Shown here in pieces: positions 1 through 8,800 of a stretch of 13,017 nucleotides of DNA. The stretch's first letter is position 1. Each line of letters starts with the position of its first letter. The DNA lies in assembly GCA_036834985.1 (NCBI GenBank), contig DAITMV010000077.1:1-13017 (forward strand), read 5' to 3'. The notes beneath the pieces were generated by a model that saw nothing but the letters and a program-made list of their open reading frames with translations, was not told the DNA's origin and made no database searches. The stretch comes from DAITMV01 sp036834985 (GTDB lineage Bacteria > Pseudomonadota > Gammaproteobacteria > Burkholderiales > Burkholderiaceae_B). The translations under genes were made by a program, and so were the position numbers.

Positions 1-113
1 TGGATACCCAAGGTAAACCCGGCGGCTTCTGGACACCCGCCACCTTACTCGGCGACGCACTGCTCAAGCGCCTGACCGAACACAGCGGATTGACCTTCTC
101 AGTTGTTGAATAA
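1..113 (+). CDS. Saccharopine dehydrogenase-like protein, C-terminal end (partial)
   Basis: Only the last 36 codons are present (frame starts at base 3, TAA at 111-113). The tail contains GGFWTPATLLGDALLKRL, which resembles the C-terminus of saccharopine dehydrogenase family / trans-acting enoyl reductase-like proteins, where a GG-x-x-TPA segment is followed by an amphipathic helix. Members carry an N-terminal NAD(P)-binding Rossmann domain, which lies outside the window. The stop codon directly abuts the stop of the convergent kinase gene at 114, with no intergenic base. The family call rests on a short tail, so it is moderate; the reading frame itself is secure because it stays open to the window edge and ends cleanly. 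Confidence 0.55.
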   Translation, partial: DTQGKPGGFWTPATLLGDALLKRLTEHSGLTFSVVE

Positions 114-1184
114 TCAGGCCCGGGCCATCTGAGCCTGACAGCGTGTGTGCAAGTAGTTGGTGAGCACGCCGAACATGGCAAACTGCGGATTCGTGGTTTG
201 CCCATGGAAAAACCGATACCAGATTTGCTGCACAATCACGGCCAAACGAAACAACCCGAACACCAGATAAAAATCAAAGTTTTTAATGGTGATTCCGGTC
301 TTTTCGGTGTAATAGTCAATCACCTCTTGCCGGGTCAGCATGCCGGGCAAGTGGGTGGGCTGACGACGCATCATTTGAAACGTCTCATCGTCATCGGCCT
401 GCACCCAATAGGCCAGTGAATTACCCAAGTCCATCAAGGGATCACCCAACGTCGACATTTCCCAATCCAGGACACCAATGACTTCAAGCGGGTTGTTCGG
501 GTTCAGCACTACATTGTCAAACCGAAAATCGTTGTGGATCAGGCAAGTGGTGTAATCGTTGGCAGGTTTGTTGGATTGCAGCCATGCCATGACATCCTCA
601 AAATCAACCACATCCTCGGTACGTGCCTGACGATAGCGGCCTATCCAGCCCTCCACCTGACGATCCACATACCCCGCGCCCTTGGCAATGTTCTGTAAAC
701 CGGCCGATTGATAATCCACCGTGTGCAAGGCGATCAGGGTATCAATCACATTGATACACAGCCTGCGTGTGTCGGCCTCGGACAAGACCAGACCTTTGGG
801 TAAATTCTGCCGGGGAATGATGCCGACAATACGCTCCATGACGTAAAAGTCAGCGTCCATCACCGACGGGTCATCACAGCATGCAAGCACCTGCGGCACA
901 TACGGATACACCTCGCGCAAGGCACTCATGATGCGGGCCTCACGCACCATGTCGTGAGCAGACTTGGCCTTGTGGCCAAAGGGGGGGCGACGCAATATCA
1001 GCTCACGCTCCGGATAGCGCACGAGGTAAGTCAGATTGGAGGCACCACCTGAAAACTGTTCAACGTCAGGACGCCCGGTGACCCCCGGAATATGGCTCTT
1101 GATAAAGGCATCGACCGCCTCAAGAGGCAATTCCTCACCCTCCCGCACAGGCTTGGCTTTATCCAGTAATGCAGCGTGGCTCAT
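114..1184 (-). CDS. Phosphotransferase family protein (APH fold, ACAD10/11 kinase-domain type)
   Basis: A 356-residue cytoplasmic kinase of the aminoglycoside phosphotransferase/choline kinase fold. Visible motifs are a Gly-rich nucleotide loop FSGGASNLTY (44-53), LILRRPPFG (62-70) and AHDMVRE (76-82), the Brenner-type catalytic loop HNDFRFDN (217-224, Asp219 as base, Asn224 as metal ligand) and LDWE (239-242, Asp240 equivalent to the DFG Asp). RRPP plus AHDM is typical of the subgroup resembling the N-terminal half of ACAD10/ACAD11, not of antibiotic-resistance enzymes. The ATG overlaps the TGA of the upstream acyl-CoA dehydrogenase (ATGA, 1181-1184), implying translational coupling. In known homologues (LvaA of Pseudomonas putida, ACAD10/11) the kinase phosphorylates a 4-hydroxyacyl-CoA so that the partner dehydrogenase can eliminate phosphate. 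That role here is inference; the true acyl substrate cannot be read from sequence. Confidence 0.88.
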   Translation of the reverse strand: MSHAALLDKAKPVREGEELPLEAVDAFIKSHIPGVTGRPDVEQFSGGASNLTYLVRYPERELILRRPPFGHKAKSAHDMVREARIMSALREVYPYVPQVLACCDDPSVMDADFYVMERIVGIIPRQNLPKGLVLSEADTRRLCINVIDTLIALHTVDYQSAGLQNIAKGAGYVDRQVEGWIGRYRQARTEDVVDFEDVMAWLQSNKPANDYTTCLIHNDFRFDNVVLNPNNPLEVIGVLDWEMSTLGDPLMDLGNSLAYWVQADDDETFQMMRRQPTHLPGMLTRQEVIDYYTEKTGITIKNFDFYLVFGLFRLAVIVQQIWYRFFHGQTTNPQFAMFGVLTNYLHTRCQAQMARA

Positions 1185-2416
1185 ACCAGCCCTCCCATGC
1201 CCATGCGGGCCATCTGCTTTTTGATTTCGAGTTTGGCGATCAAGCCGCGATGCACTTCGTCAGGACCATCGGCCAATCGCAATACCCGGGCATAGCCGTA
1301 CAGGGCGGTGAGTGGAAAATCATTGGACAGGCCAGCGCCACCGTGCATCTGCATCGCAGCGTCAATCACCTGCTGGGCCACATTCGGGGCCACCACCTTG
1401 ATCATGGAAATTTCACTCATAGCCGCCTTGACGCCCACGGTATCCATCATCCAGGCCGCCTTGAGTGTCAACAAGCGCGCTTGCTCAATGGCGATACGCG
1501 CGTTGGCGATGATGTCGGCGTTACCACCCAAGCGAGCCAGCGGTTTACCGAATGCAACCCGACTGACAGACCGCTGGCACATCAGTTCGAGCGCGTATTC
1601 CGCAGCACCGATCACGCGCATGCAATGGTGGATGCGCCCCGGCCCCAACCGGCCCTGCGCAATTTCAAAACCACGCCCCGGCCCGGCGATAATCGCCGAC
1701 AAGGGCAGACGTACATTGCTAAAAGTCACTTCGCCATGCCCAAATGGTTCGTCATACACGCCAAATACCGGGAGCATGCGTTCAATCCGGACCCCTGGTG
1801 TATCCAACGGCACCAGTACCATCGAATGCTGTCTGTGCTTGTCGGCCGATGGGTCGGTCAAGGCCATAAAAATAAGCACTTTGCAGTTGGGATGCCCAAT
1901 CCCCGAACTCCACCACTTGCGGCCATTGAGTACGACCTCATCACCTTCTACGGTGGCCGTAGCTTGCATGTTGGTGGCGTCCGACGAGGCCACGTCAGGC
2001 TCGGTCATGCAAAAGGCAGACCGTATATCGCCGGCCAGCAAGGGAGCCAGCCACTGGGCCTTTTGTTCGTCGGAGCCGTATTTTTCCAGCACCTCCATAT
2101 TGCCGGTATCTGGTGCGTTGCAATTGAACACCTCAGGGGCGATCGTCGATCGCCCCATCGCCTCCGCCAACGTGGCGTAATCGGTATTGGACAATCCGGC
2201 ACCGTGACTGGTGGGTAAAAAGAGATTCCACAAACCCGCCGATCGGGCGCGGGCCTTGAGTGTCTCCATCACCGCTGGCTGACGCCATTGAGCCCAATCG
2301 GCGGTGTGGGTCAAGCTCTCGTGATAAGTCTTTTGGGCGGGAAGCACCTCCTCCTGCATGAAGGTTTGAAGTCTCGTCAGATACCCTTGTGCACGCTCTG
2401 AAATGGCAAAGTCCAT
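1181..2416 (-). CDS. Acyl-CoA dehydrogenase family protein (ACAD11-like)
   Basis: A 411-residue FAD flavoprotein with the full acyl-CoA dehydrogenase layout: N-terminal helical domain, a middle beta domain with AFCMTEPDVASSD and GRKWWSSG, and a C-terminal helical domain with VAFGKPLARLGG, QMHGGAGLSNDFPL and ADGPDEVHR (382-390). At the position where MCAD-type enzymes have the catalytic Glu (YEGT-like motif), this protein has Asp383 in ADGP, a feature of the ACAD10/11-like subgroup. Start chosen at 2416 because AGGAG lies about 9 bases upstream and MDFAIS begins the conserved region. The frame stays open to 2551, but those 45 extra codons are Cys/Arg-rich, cover the promoter and look non-coding. 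It is the first gene of an operon with the kinase (4-base overlap). Likely role: alpha,beta-dehydrogenation, or phosphate elimination and rearrangement of 4-phosphoacyl-CoA, in lipid or hydroxy-acid catabolism; the chain length is unknown. Confidence 0.92.
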   Translation of the reverse strand: MDFAISERAQGYLTRLQTFMQEEVLPAQKTYHESLTHTADWAQWRQPAVMETLKARARSAGLWNLFLPTSHGAGLSNTDYATLAEAMGRSTIAPEVFNCNAPDTGNMEVLEKYGSDEQKAQWLAPLLAGDIRSAFCMTEPDVASSDATNMQATATVEGDEVVLNGRKWWSSGIGHPNCKVLIFMALTDPSADKHRQHSMVLVPLDTPGVRIERMLPVFGVYDEPFGHGEVTFSNVRLPLSAIIAGPGRGFEIAQGRLGPGRIHHCMRVIGAAEYALELMCQRSVSRVAFGKPLARLGGNADIIANARIAIEQARLLTLKAAWMMDTVGVKAAMSEISMIKVVAPNVAQQVIDAAMQMHGGAGLSNDFPLTALYGYARVLRLADGPDEVHRGLIAKLEIKKQMARMGMGGLV

Positions 2417-2479
2417 GCCTTTTGTCTCCTGGTGGACGCGTTGATCGTGTGATGCCCTGCAAACGCTTTGTTTTTTTAA

Positions 2480-2485
2480 ATTATA
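2480..2485 (-). promoter_or_regulatory. Putative -10 box of the acyl-CoA dehydrogenase operon
   Basis: Read on the minus strand this is a perfect TATAAT, about 63 bases upstream of the chosen ATG at 2416, with TG two bases before it. I could not find a good -35 hexamer at 16-18 bp, so this may be an activator-dependent or weak promoter. The tetR operators lie 60-100 bp further upstream, so direct repression of this promoter is possible but less obvious than for tetR. Confidence 0.4.
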
Positions 2486-2539
2486 GGCATATTCACGGCC
2501 ACAGACGCAGGTATTGCACACAGTACGGGTAATGCCGGA

Positions 2540-2569
2540 TTGCTTATTCAATCAATCGATTGATATTAT
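2540..2569 (+). promoter_or_regulatory. Putative promoter of the tetR-efflux operon
   Basis: TTGCTT (2540-2545) and TATTAT (2564-2569) are separated by 18 bp and resemble sigma-70 -35 and -10 elements. The expected start of transcription is near 2576, giving a leader of about 20 bases before the tetR ATG at 2598. One operator copy fills the spacer between the two hexamers and the other starts immediately after the -10, as expected for an autorepressed promoter. Confidence 0.5.
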
Positions 2570-2585
2570 TCAATCATTCGATTGA
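2548..2585 (+). promoter_or_regulatory. Two tandem 16-bp operators, TCAATC-N4-GATTGA
   Basis: Site 1 is TCAATCAATCGATTGA (2548-2563) and site 2 is TCAATCATTCGATTGA (2570-2585). Both have identical 6-bp inverted arms and a 4-bp spacer, and they differ at only two of sixteen bases. They start 22 bp apart, about two helical turns, so two dimers would sit on the same face. They lie in the divergent gap between the dehydrogenase gene and tetR and overlap the predicted tetR promoter. Binding by the adjacent TetR protein is inferred from position and symmetry. Confidence 0.75.
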
Positions 2586-2597
2586 ACTAGATGCATT

Positions 2598-3260
2598 ATG
2601 ACCCTTCCAACCGCACAGGCCCCGGCCCGGCAAAAGCTCATGGATGCCGCCCTGCAACTCTTTGTCAGTAAAGGGTATGAAGCCGCCTCCACGCGTGATA
2701 TCGCCGAACTGGCAGGCGTCAATATTTCCTCGATCCGGTATTACTTTGGCGACAAGGCGGGACTGTACCGCGCGGTCTACACCGAGCCGTTAAAAGACAT
2801 GCCCAAGGCGGACAGCTTTAAAGCGTACGAACAATTACCGCTGGAAGACGCTTTAAAACAACTGTACCGGGATTTTCTGGAACCGCTTAAGCGGGGTGAT
2901 GTTCTGCGCCACGTCATGCGGCTGCACTTTCGCGAGATGATCGAACCCACCGGCGCCTGGCAACACGAAATTGAAGCTGAAATCAAACCCCAACAGGATA
3001 TGCTGTGTCGTATGTTGGCGCGCCGGTTTGGCCTGTCCCGCCCTGACATAGAAGTACACAGGCTTGCCTTTTGCCTGATGGGCATGGCGATTCACTTCTA
3101 TTTGGGGCAAGACGTTGTGGACGCGATTGCACCGGCGATTCTTAAAGACAGCAAAGCGATTGATGTCCTCGCAGATCGTCTGGCCTGTTATGCCGTTGGC
3201 ATGGTACATGCTGAGGGTTTGCGTCGAGACCAACTGCATCACCCCCGCAAAGGAGCATAA
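2598..3260 (+). CDS. TetR family regulator, CecR/CerR-type C-terminal domain
   Basis: A 220-residue one-component repressor. Residues 11-60 form the TetR DNA-binding domain, with the helix-turn-helix at STRDIAELAGVNISSIRYYF (31-50) followed by the usual GDKAGLY segment. The remainder (about 75-210) is an all-helical ligand-binding and dimerisation domain resembling the CerR/YbiH (DUF1956) group, which in other bacteria sits next to efflux genes. The ATG at 2598 has no strong Shine-Dalgarno; an out-of-frame ATG at 2591 just upstream is ignored. It is the first gene of the pump operon, separated from the outer-membrane factor by 3 bases, and is preceded by paired operators, so autorepression with induction by a pump substrate is likely. 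The inducer is unknown. Confidence 0.88.
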   Translation: MTLPTAQAPARQKLMDAALQLFVSKGYEAASTRDIAELAGVNISSIRYYFGDKAGLYRAVYTEPLKDMPKADSFKAYEQLPLEDALKQLYRDFLEPLKRGDVLRHVMRLHFREMIEPTGAWQHEIEAEIKPQQDMLCRMLARRFGLSRPDIEVHRLAFCLMGMAIHFYLGQDVVDAIAPAILKDSKAIDVLADRLACYAVGMVHAEGLRRDQLHHPRKGA

Positions 3261-3263
3261 ACG

Positions 3264-4763
3264 ATGCGCTATCCATCTACGGCCACACCACGCTTGCTGA
3301 CCATCAGCTTGGTGCTGGCTGTCAGCGGCTGTACATCGTGGGGTGGGCTGTTTGCAACGGTAGGTCCGGTGTACGAACTACCGAAAAAGCTCTTTCCCCT
3401 GTCCTGGCAAACCACGCCCAAGCCGTTGGAAACAGTGGGCGATCCGCAGGCACAGCAGCTTGAAGCGTTGTCACAATTTTGGGCACGGTTTAACGACCCA
3501 GCCCTGCTGCAATTGATTGAGGCGACGCAGGCGGCCAGCCCGACGATTGCACAGGCACAGGCGCGGATTCAATCTGCTCAGGCGGCATTGGTCGGCGTGC
3601 AAGCCGTCGGCGTACCTTCCCTGGACGCCACCTCGAGTTTTAACCGCTCCGCGTTTACGTTCGGCGGGCCAGTTACACGACGCACCCAGACCGATATCGG
3701 CTTGCGCAGCAGTTGGGAAATTGACCTCTTTGGCAGCGTGGCCCGGCAAGCTGAATCTGCACAGGCCCGTGCCCAGTCCACCACCCTAGCATGGCACGAT
3801 GCCCGTATCTCGGTCGCAGCCGATACGGGCTCGACCTATTACAACTACCGGCAATGCGAAGCCCAGTTACGGGTACTGGAACAAGACACCCTCTCGCGTG
3901 AGCGCTCGAGCCAATTGACACGTATCGCAGCTCAGGCGGGCTTTCAGTCCGACGCCGCGTTGGCACTGATTGAGGCCAGCACCGCTGATGCCCGGCGCAG
4001 CTTGATTCAAACACGAGGGAACTGCGACATCCAGATCAAAGCCTTGGTGGCCTTAAGTGGTCTTGAGGAACCCCAACTGAAGGCGCTGCTTGGATCGGAC
4101 GCTCACCTGACAGCCGACCTGCCAGACCCCCCTCCCCTTGCGTTGAACACCCTGCCGGCCCAACTGTTAATGAAACGCCCGGACCTGGCAGCTGCTGAAC
4201 GCGATCTGGCTGCCGCCAGCGCCGATATCGGTGCACAAGAGGCGAACCGTTACCCCCGGTTGAGCCTGAACGGCAACATCAACCCAACGCGTATTGCGAT
4301 TGAAGGGGGCGAGCCTGCCAGCGTTCGCACGTGGTCAATCGGTCCTTCGCTGGTCCTCCCTTTATTTGATCGTGGAAGAACGGCGGCCAATATTGAATCG
4401 GCCAAAGCCCAGTATGCCAGCAGCGAGTCTGTGTTCCGGAGCAAGGCGCGTCAGGCGGTGCGCGAAGTAGAGGAGGCACTGGTGCGGGTCAACAGCGCCG
4501 AGCAACAGGCCCTGCACATCGCAAACGCCCGGGTAGCCTATGAGAAAAGCCATGTGTATGAACAGCAAAAAAAGGCCGTCGGCTTGTCCAGCGAACTGGA
4601 TGTAGAGCAGTCCAGACGGCTGCTGCTGGCGGCTCAACAAACCATTCTTCAGAACCGTCTTGAGCGTATTGCAGCGCGCATCGCCCTGTATCGCGCGTTG
4701 GGCGGTGACTGGCAAGCCCCTTCGCCACAGGCAGGCCCGAACAACAACAGGATTTCATCATGA
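3264..4763 (+). CDS. RND efflux outer-membrane factor, NodT/OprM-type lipoprotein
   Basis: A 499-residue TolC-like channel subunit. It begins with a lipoprotein signal peptide: basic start (R2, R10), hydrophobic stretch 11-20 and lipobox V20-S21-G22-C23, giving a lipidated Cys23 in the mature protein. Two outer-membrane efflux repeats follow, roughly residues 75-260 and 285-480. Both are rich in Ala/Gln heptad-like helices, with motifs such as LMKRPDLAAAERDLAAA and YPRLSLNG typical of the NodT family. AAAGGAG (3249-3255) is well spaced from the ATG. Three trimerised copies form the exit duct docking with the adaptor and pump encoded next. The stop overlaps the adaptor start (ATGA at 4760-4763). 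Confidence 0.93.
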   Translation: MRYPSTATPRLLTISLVLAVSGCTSWGGLFATVGPVYELPKKLFPLSWQTTPKPLETVGDPQAQQLEALSQFWARFNDPALLQLIEATQAASPTIAQAQARIQSAQAALVGVQAVGVPSLDATSSFNRSAFTFGGPVTRRTQTDIGLRSSWEIDLFGSVARQAESAQARAQSTTLAWHDARISVAADTGSTYYNYRQCEAQLRVLEQDTLSRERSSQLTRIAAQAGFQSDAALALIEASTADARRSLIQTRGNCDIQIKALVALSGLEEPQLKALLGSDAHLTADLPDPPPLALNTLPAQLLMKRPDLAAAERDLAAASADIGAQEANRYPRLSLNGNINPTRIAIEGGEPASVRTWSIGPSLVLPLFDRGRTAANIESAKAQYASSESVFRSKARQAVREVEEALVRVNSAEQQALHIANARVAYEKSHVYEQQKKAVGLSSELDVEQSRRLLLAAQQTILQNRLERIAARIALYRALGGDWQAPSPQAGPNNNRISS

Positions 4764-5893
4764 AGCGAAGCACTCAATTGATTATCGCCGGCGTCGTCAT
4801 CGCCAGCGCAGGCCTTGCGCTGAGCGTTCGCCATCTGGCCGCTCAAAGCACCCCAAACCCTGCCAACAGCAAAACGCCCAAGATCGTACTGAGCGTGTCG
4901 CTGATCAGCCTGACTGAAAAAAAGCTGCCGACCCGCCTGGCAGCCAACGGATCGATCGCGGCCTGGCAAGAGGCCATCATCGGGTCAGAGCTTAATGGCA
5001 TCCGACTCAAAGACATTCACGCACAAGTGGGTGACTATGTCCGCAAGGGACACGTATTGGCCAGCTTCGCACGAGACACCCTGGACGCCGATCTGGCTCA
5101 GGCCAAAGCGGCTCTGGCCGAAGCACAAGCCAATTACCTGGACGCCAAATCCAACGCAGATCGGGTGCGTGCCTTGCCGGATAAAGGCGCTGTGAGTGCT
5201 CAACAGGCTGAACAACTGCTCACGCAGGAGAAATCCGCACAGGCCCGGGTGCAATCGGCCACCGCTGCGCTTGATCAACAAGCCCTTCGCATGCGGTTTT
5301 CTCAAGTCACAGCCCCTGACGATGGCATTATCAGCAGCCGCACAGCGACAGTCGGTGCGGTCGCACAGCAAGGTCAGGAGCTGTTTAAACTGATCCGTCA
5401 AAACCGGCTTGAATGGCGCGCCGAAGTCACCGGACAAGACCTGCCCACCATCAAACCCGACACGCCTGTCAGCATTGAGTTGGAGGCGGGCCAGCGGTTA
5501 AATGGCAAGGTACGGGTTGTCTCGCCCACCATAGACCCGCAATCGCGCAACGCGCTGGTGTATGTTGATTTGCCGAAAGCCCTGGAGCAGGGCTTGCGTC
5601 CAGGTCTGTTTGCAAAGGGTTATTTTGAACTGGGCCAGCGGGCCACACCGGTCATTCCTCAAGATGCGATTGCACTGCGCGATGGCTTGTCCTACGTCTT
5701 TGTAATTGCCTCAAACCGGCAGGGACAGACTGCCGCGGTCAAACAAATCAAGATTCAGACCGGGCGGCGCATTGGTAATGATGTAGAAGTGATCAGCGGT
5801 CTGACAGCCACAGATCAATTGGTGGCCAGTGGCGTGTCGTTTCTGAATGAAGGTGATCACGTCAAAATTATCGACGCTGGATCCAGACCATGA
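4760..5893 (+). CDS. RND efflux periplasmic adaptor (membrane fusion protein)
   Basis: A 377-residue HlyD/AcrA-family adaptor. Residues 7-27 form a single N-terminal hydrophobic segment (signal anchor or signal peptide, no lipobox). The lipoyl-like domain is split into halves around 70-105 (GDYVRKGHVLASF) and 183-212 (VTAPDDGIISSR), flanking a long Ala/Gln-rich helical hairpin (about 106-180) that contacts the outer-membrane factor. Beta-barrel and membrane-proximal domains follow (PTIDPQSRNALVYVDL; IPQDAIALRDG). Start and stop both overlap their neighbours by four bases (ATGA), so the three pump genes are translationally coupled. The substrate cannot be inferred from this subunit. Confidence 0.93.
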   Translation: MKRSTQLIIAGVVIASAGLALSVRHLAAQSTPNPANSKTPKIVLSVSLISLTEKKLPTRLAANGSIAAWQEAIIGSELNGIRLKDIHAQVGDYVRKGHVLASFARDTLDADLAQAKAALAEAQANYLDAKSNADRVRALPDKGAVSAQQAEQLLTQEKSAQARVQSATAALDQQALRMRFSQVTAPDDGIISSRTATVGAVAQQGQELFKLIRQNRLEWRAEVTGQDLPTIKPDTPVSIELEAGQRLNGKVRVVSPTIDPQSRNALVYVDLPKALEQGLRPGLFAKGYFELGQRATPVIPQDAIALRDGLSYVFVIASNRQGQTAAVKQIKIQTGRRIGNDVEVISGLTATDQLVASGVSFLNEGDHVKIIDAGSRP

Positions 5894-8800
5894 ATATCTC
5901 GACCTGGTGTATTCGCAATCCCATCCCTGCCGTGATGTTCTTTTTCATGCTCACGGTGGTTGGTATCTTCAGTTTTAAAACCATGAAGGTACAAAACTTT
6001 CCGGATCTGGATTTACCCACGGTCACGGTGACCGCCTCGCTGCCGGGCGCATCGCCCAGTCAGCTTGAAAGCGATGTTGCCCGCAAAATTGAAAACTCGA
6101 TTGCCACCTTGCAAGGCCTCAAGCACATCACCACCAAGATTCAGGACGGTGTGGTGAACCTGATCGTGGAGTTTCGGCTTGAAAAGTCCACACAAGAAGC
6201 AGTTGATGATGTGCGCTCGGCAGTCACCAAAATTCGATCGGACTTACCCGGCGATTTGCGTGACCCGGTTATCAATAAACTGGAAATCGCAGGCGCTCCC
6301 ATCCTGGCATTTACCATCCGATCCGAAACGCTTGATGAGGAGGGATTGTCATGGTTTGTGGACGACACCATCACCAAAAAGCTGCTGTCCGTCAAAGGGG
6401 TAGGCTCGGTGAGCCGGGTCGGCGGCGTCAACCGTGAAGTCAGCATTGCACTGGATCCGCTCAAGCTGCAGTCATTGGGTACCAGCGCAGCCTATATCTC
6501 GCGCCAACTCAAACAGGTTCAGGTGGAAAGTGCCGGCGGTAGAACTGATTTGGGGCTGGGCGAACAACCGGTTCGTACGCTGGCCACCGTGCAATCGGCG
6601 CAAGCCCTCGGACAAATCAACCTGACCTTGCAAGATGGCAGAACCATCAAACTGAACCAGATTGCCACAGTCAGTGACTCATTTGCAGAGCCGCGATCTG
6701 CCGCTTATCTGGATGGCAAGCCTGTGGTTGGATTTGAAGTGGTTCGCAGCAAGGGGGCCAGCGAACTGGAGGTCGGTCAGGGGGTATCAGTGGTGCTGGA
6801 CAGTATCCGGGAACAACGACCCGATCTGGCCATCACCGAAGCCTTTAACTTTGTGATCCCCGTCGAACAGGAGTTTCACAGCTCCATCTCGATGCTGCTT
6901 GAAGGTGCGCTGCTGGCGGTGATTGTGGTGTGGCTGTTTCTACGCGACTGGCGCGCTACTTTTGTATCCGCGGTGGCCTTGCCTCTATCAGCCATTCCAA
7001 CGTTTATCGGCATGCAGTATTTTGGGTTTACCCTGAACGTTGTATCGCTGCTGGCCTTGTCACTGGTGATCGGCATTCTGGTGGACGATGCAATCGTCGA
7101 GGTTGAGAACATTGTTCGTCACTTAAAGATGGGTAAAACACCCATACAGGCCGCCGAGGAAGCGGCCGATGAAATCGGACTGGCCGTGATTGCCACCACC
7201 TTTACGCTGATCGCCGTCTTTTTGCCCACGGCGTTTATGAGTGGCATTCCGGGCAAATTTTTTAAACAGTTTGGATGGACAGCCGCACTGGCCGTCTTTG
7301 CCTCGTTGGTAGTCGCCCGGATGTTAACCCCGATGATGTCGGCCTACATGCTGAAGGTCACTGACAAGCATCGCGCCCATCAAACGGACTCAGCCGTGAT
7401 GACACGCTATCTGCAGACCGTACGCTGGTGTTTGCATCACCGCTGGTTAACAGCCATCGGTGCAGGTTTGTTTTTCTTTGCCTCGGTCAGTCTTATCCCA
7501 CTGTTACCCACAGGGTTTATTCCAGCTGATGATCTGTCACAAACCCAGGTCTATCTGGAATTACAACCGGGCTCCACCCTGGAACAAACCAAAGCCAAAG
7601 CAGAACAGGCGCGGCAACTGATCAGCACGGTACCTTATGTCCGCAGCGTGTATACCACCATCGGCGCGGGTTCAGCTGGCGCAGATCCGTTTGCAATCAA
7701 TGGCAACAGTGAAGTACGCAAAGCCACCCTCACGGTGCTGCTGGAACCGAAAAACAAACGCCCGCAACGCAAGCAACCCATTGAACAAAGCATGCGGCAA
7801 GTGCTCTCGGAACTGACCGGTGTACGTTTTAAGGTCGGGCTCGGTGGCTCGGGAGAAAAGTATATTTTGGTCCTGTCCGGCGACGACCCCAAGGCGCTCA
7901 CCACCGCCGCCAATACACTGGACAAACAACTCAGAACCATCCCGGACATCGGCAACATTGCCTCCAGTGCAGCGTTGATACGCCCTGAAATCATCGTTAA
8001 ACCTGACTTTGCCAGGGCAGCCGACCTGGGCGTTACCACCAGCAGCATCGGTGAAACCCTGCGTATTGCCACGGTGGGTGACTACGACGCGGCACTGCCC
8101 AAATTGAATTTGTCTCAGCGGCAAATCCCGATTGTGGTCAAACTGCAGAGCGATGCCCGCAAGGATCTGGATGTGATTGAACAATTGCCAGTCCCCTCAA
8201 GCAAATCAGGCATTGGCTTTGTGCGTTTAAATCAGGTCGCTGATGTCAGCATTTCAACGGGCCCTGCCGTGATTGATCGCTATGATCGCTCCCGCAACAT
8301 CAACTTTGAAATCGAACTATCCGGCGCCCCACTGGGTGAAGTCACACAGGCAGTCAGCAACTTGCCGGTGGTCAAGAATTTACCGCCGGGTGTGCGCCGT
8401 ACCGAGGTGGGTGATGCCGAAGTGATGGACGAACTGTTTGCCAGTTTCGGCTTAGCCATGCTGACCGGAGTCATGTGTATTTTTATCGTGCTGATTTTGC
8501 TCTTTAAGGATTTTTTGCAACCTGTGACCATTCTGGCCGCCTTGCCGCTGTCACTGGGCGGTGCATTTGTAGGCTTGCTGATCACCGGGAAAAGCTTCTC
8601 CATGCCATCCCTGATCGGTTTGATCATGTTGATGGGCATTGCCACCAAGAACTCCATTCTCTTGGTCGAATATGCCATCGTCGCCCAGCGCGACCAGGGA
8701 TTAAGCCGTTTTGATGCATTGGTGGACGCCTGTCACAAGCGAGCCCAGCCGATTGTCATGACCACCATCGCAATGGCAGCGGGCATGCTACCGATCGCGG

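Noticed and set aside
114..1184. Antibiotic-resistance aminoglycoside phosphotransferase
   Set aside because: Only the fold is shared; RRPP/AHDM motifs and coupling to an acyl-CoA dehydrogenase indicate the metabolic ACAD10/11-type kinase.
1169..2218. Long plus-strand open frame (349 codons) opposite the acyl-CoA dehydrogenase, plus another at 1308-2180
   Set aside because: Both are antisense to a clearly conserved enzyme, show His/Arg/Gly-rich or Ser/Pro-rich composition with no recognisable domain, and have no neighbouring ribosome site logic.
2417..2551. N-terminal extension of the acyl-CoA dehydrogenase to 2551
   Set aside because: The 45 extra residues are Cys/Arg-rich and unlike the family, they cover a TATAAT promoter element, and a good AGGAG-spaced ATG exists at 2416.
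3673..4014. Minus-strand open frames inside the outer-membrane factor gene (also 3471-3749, 4362-4715)
   Set aside because: The plus-strand frame encodes a complete NodT-type lipoprotein; the antisense frames have no recognisable features.
7635..8184. Minus-strand open frames inside the RND pump gene (also 6141-6464, 8280-8678)
   Set aside because: They are shadows of the highly conserved pump coding sequence, with no domain and no operon context.
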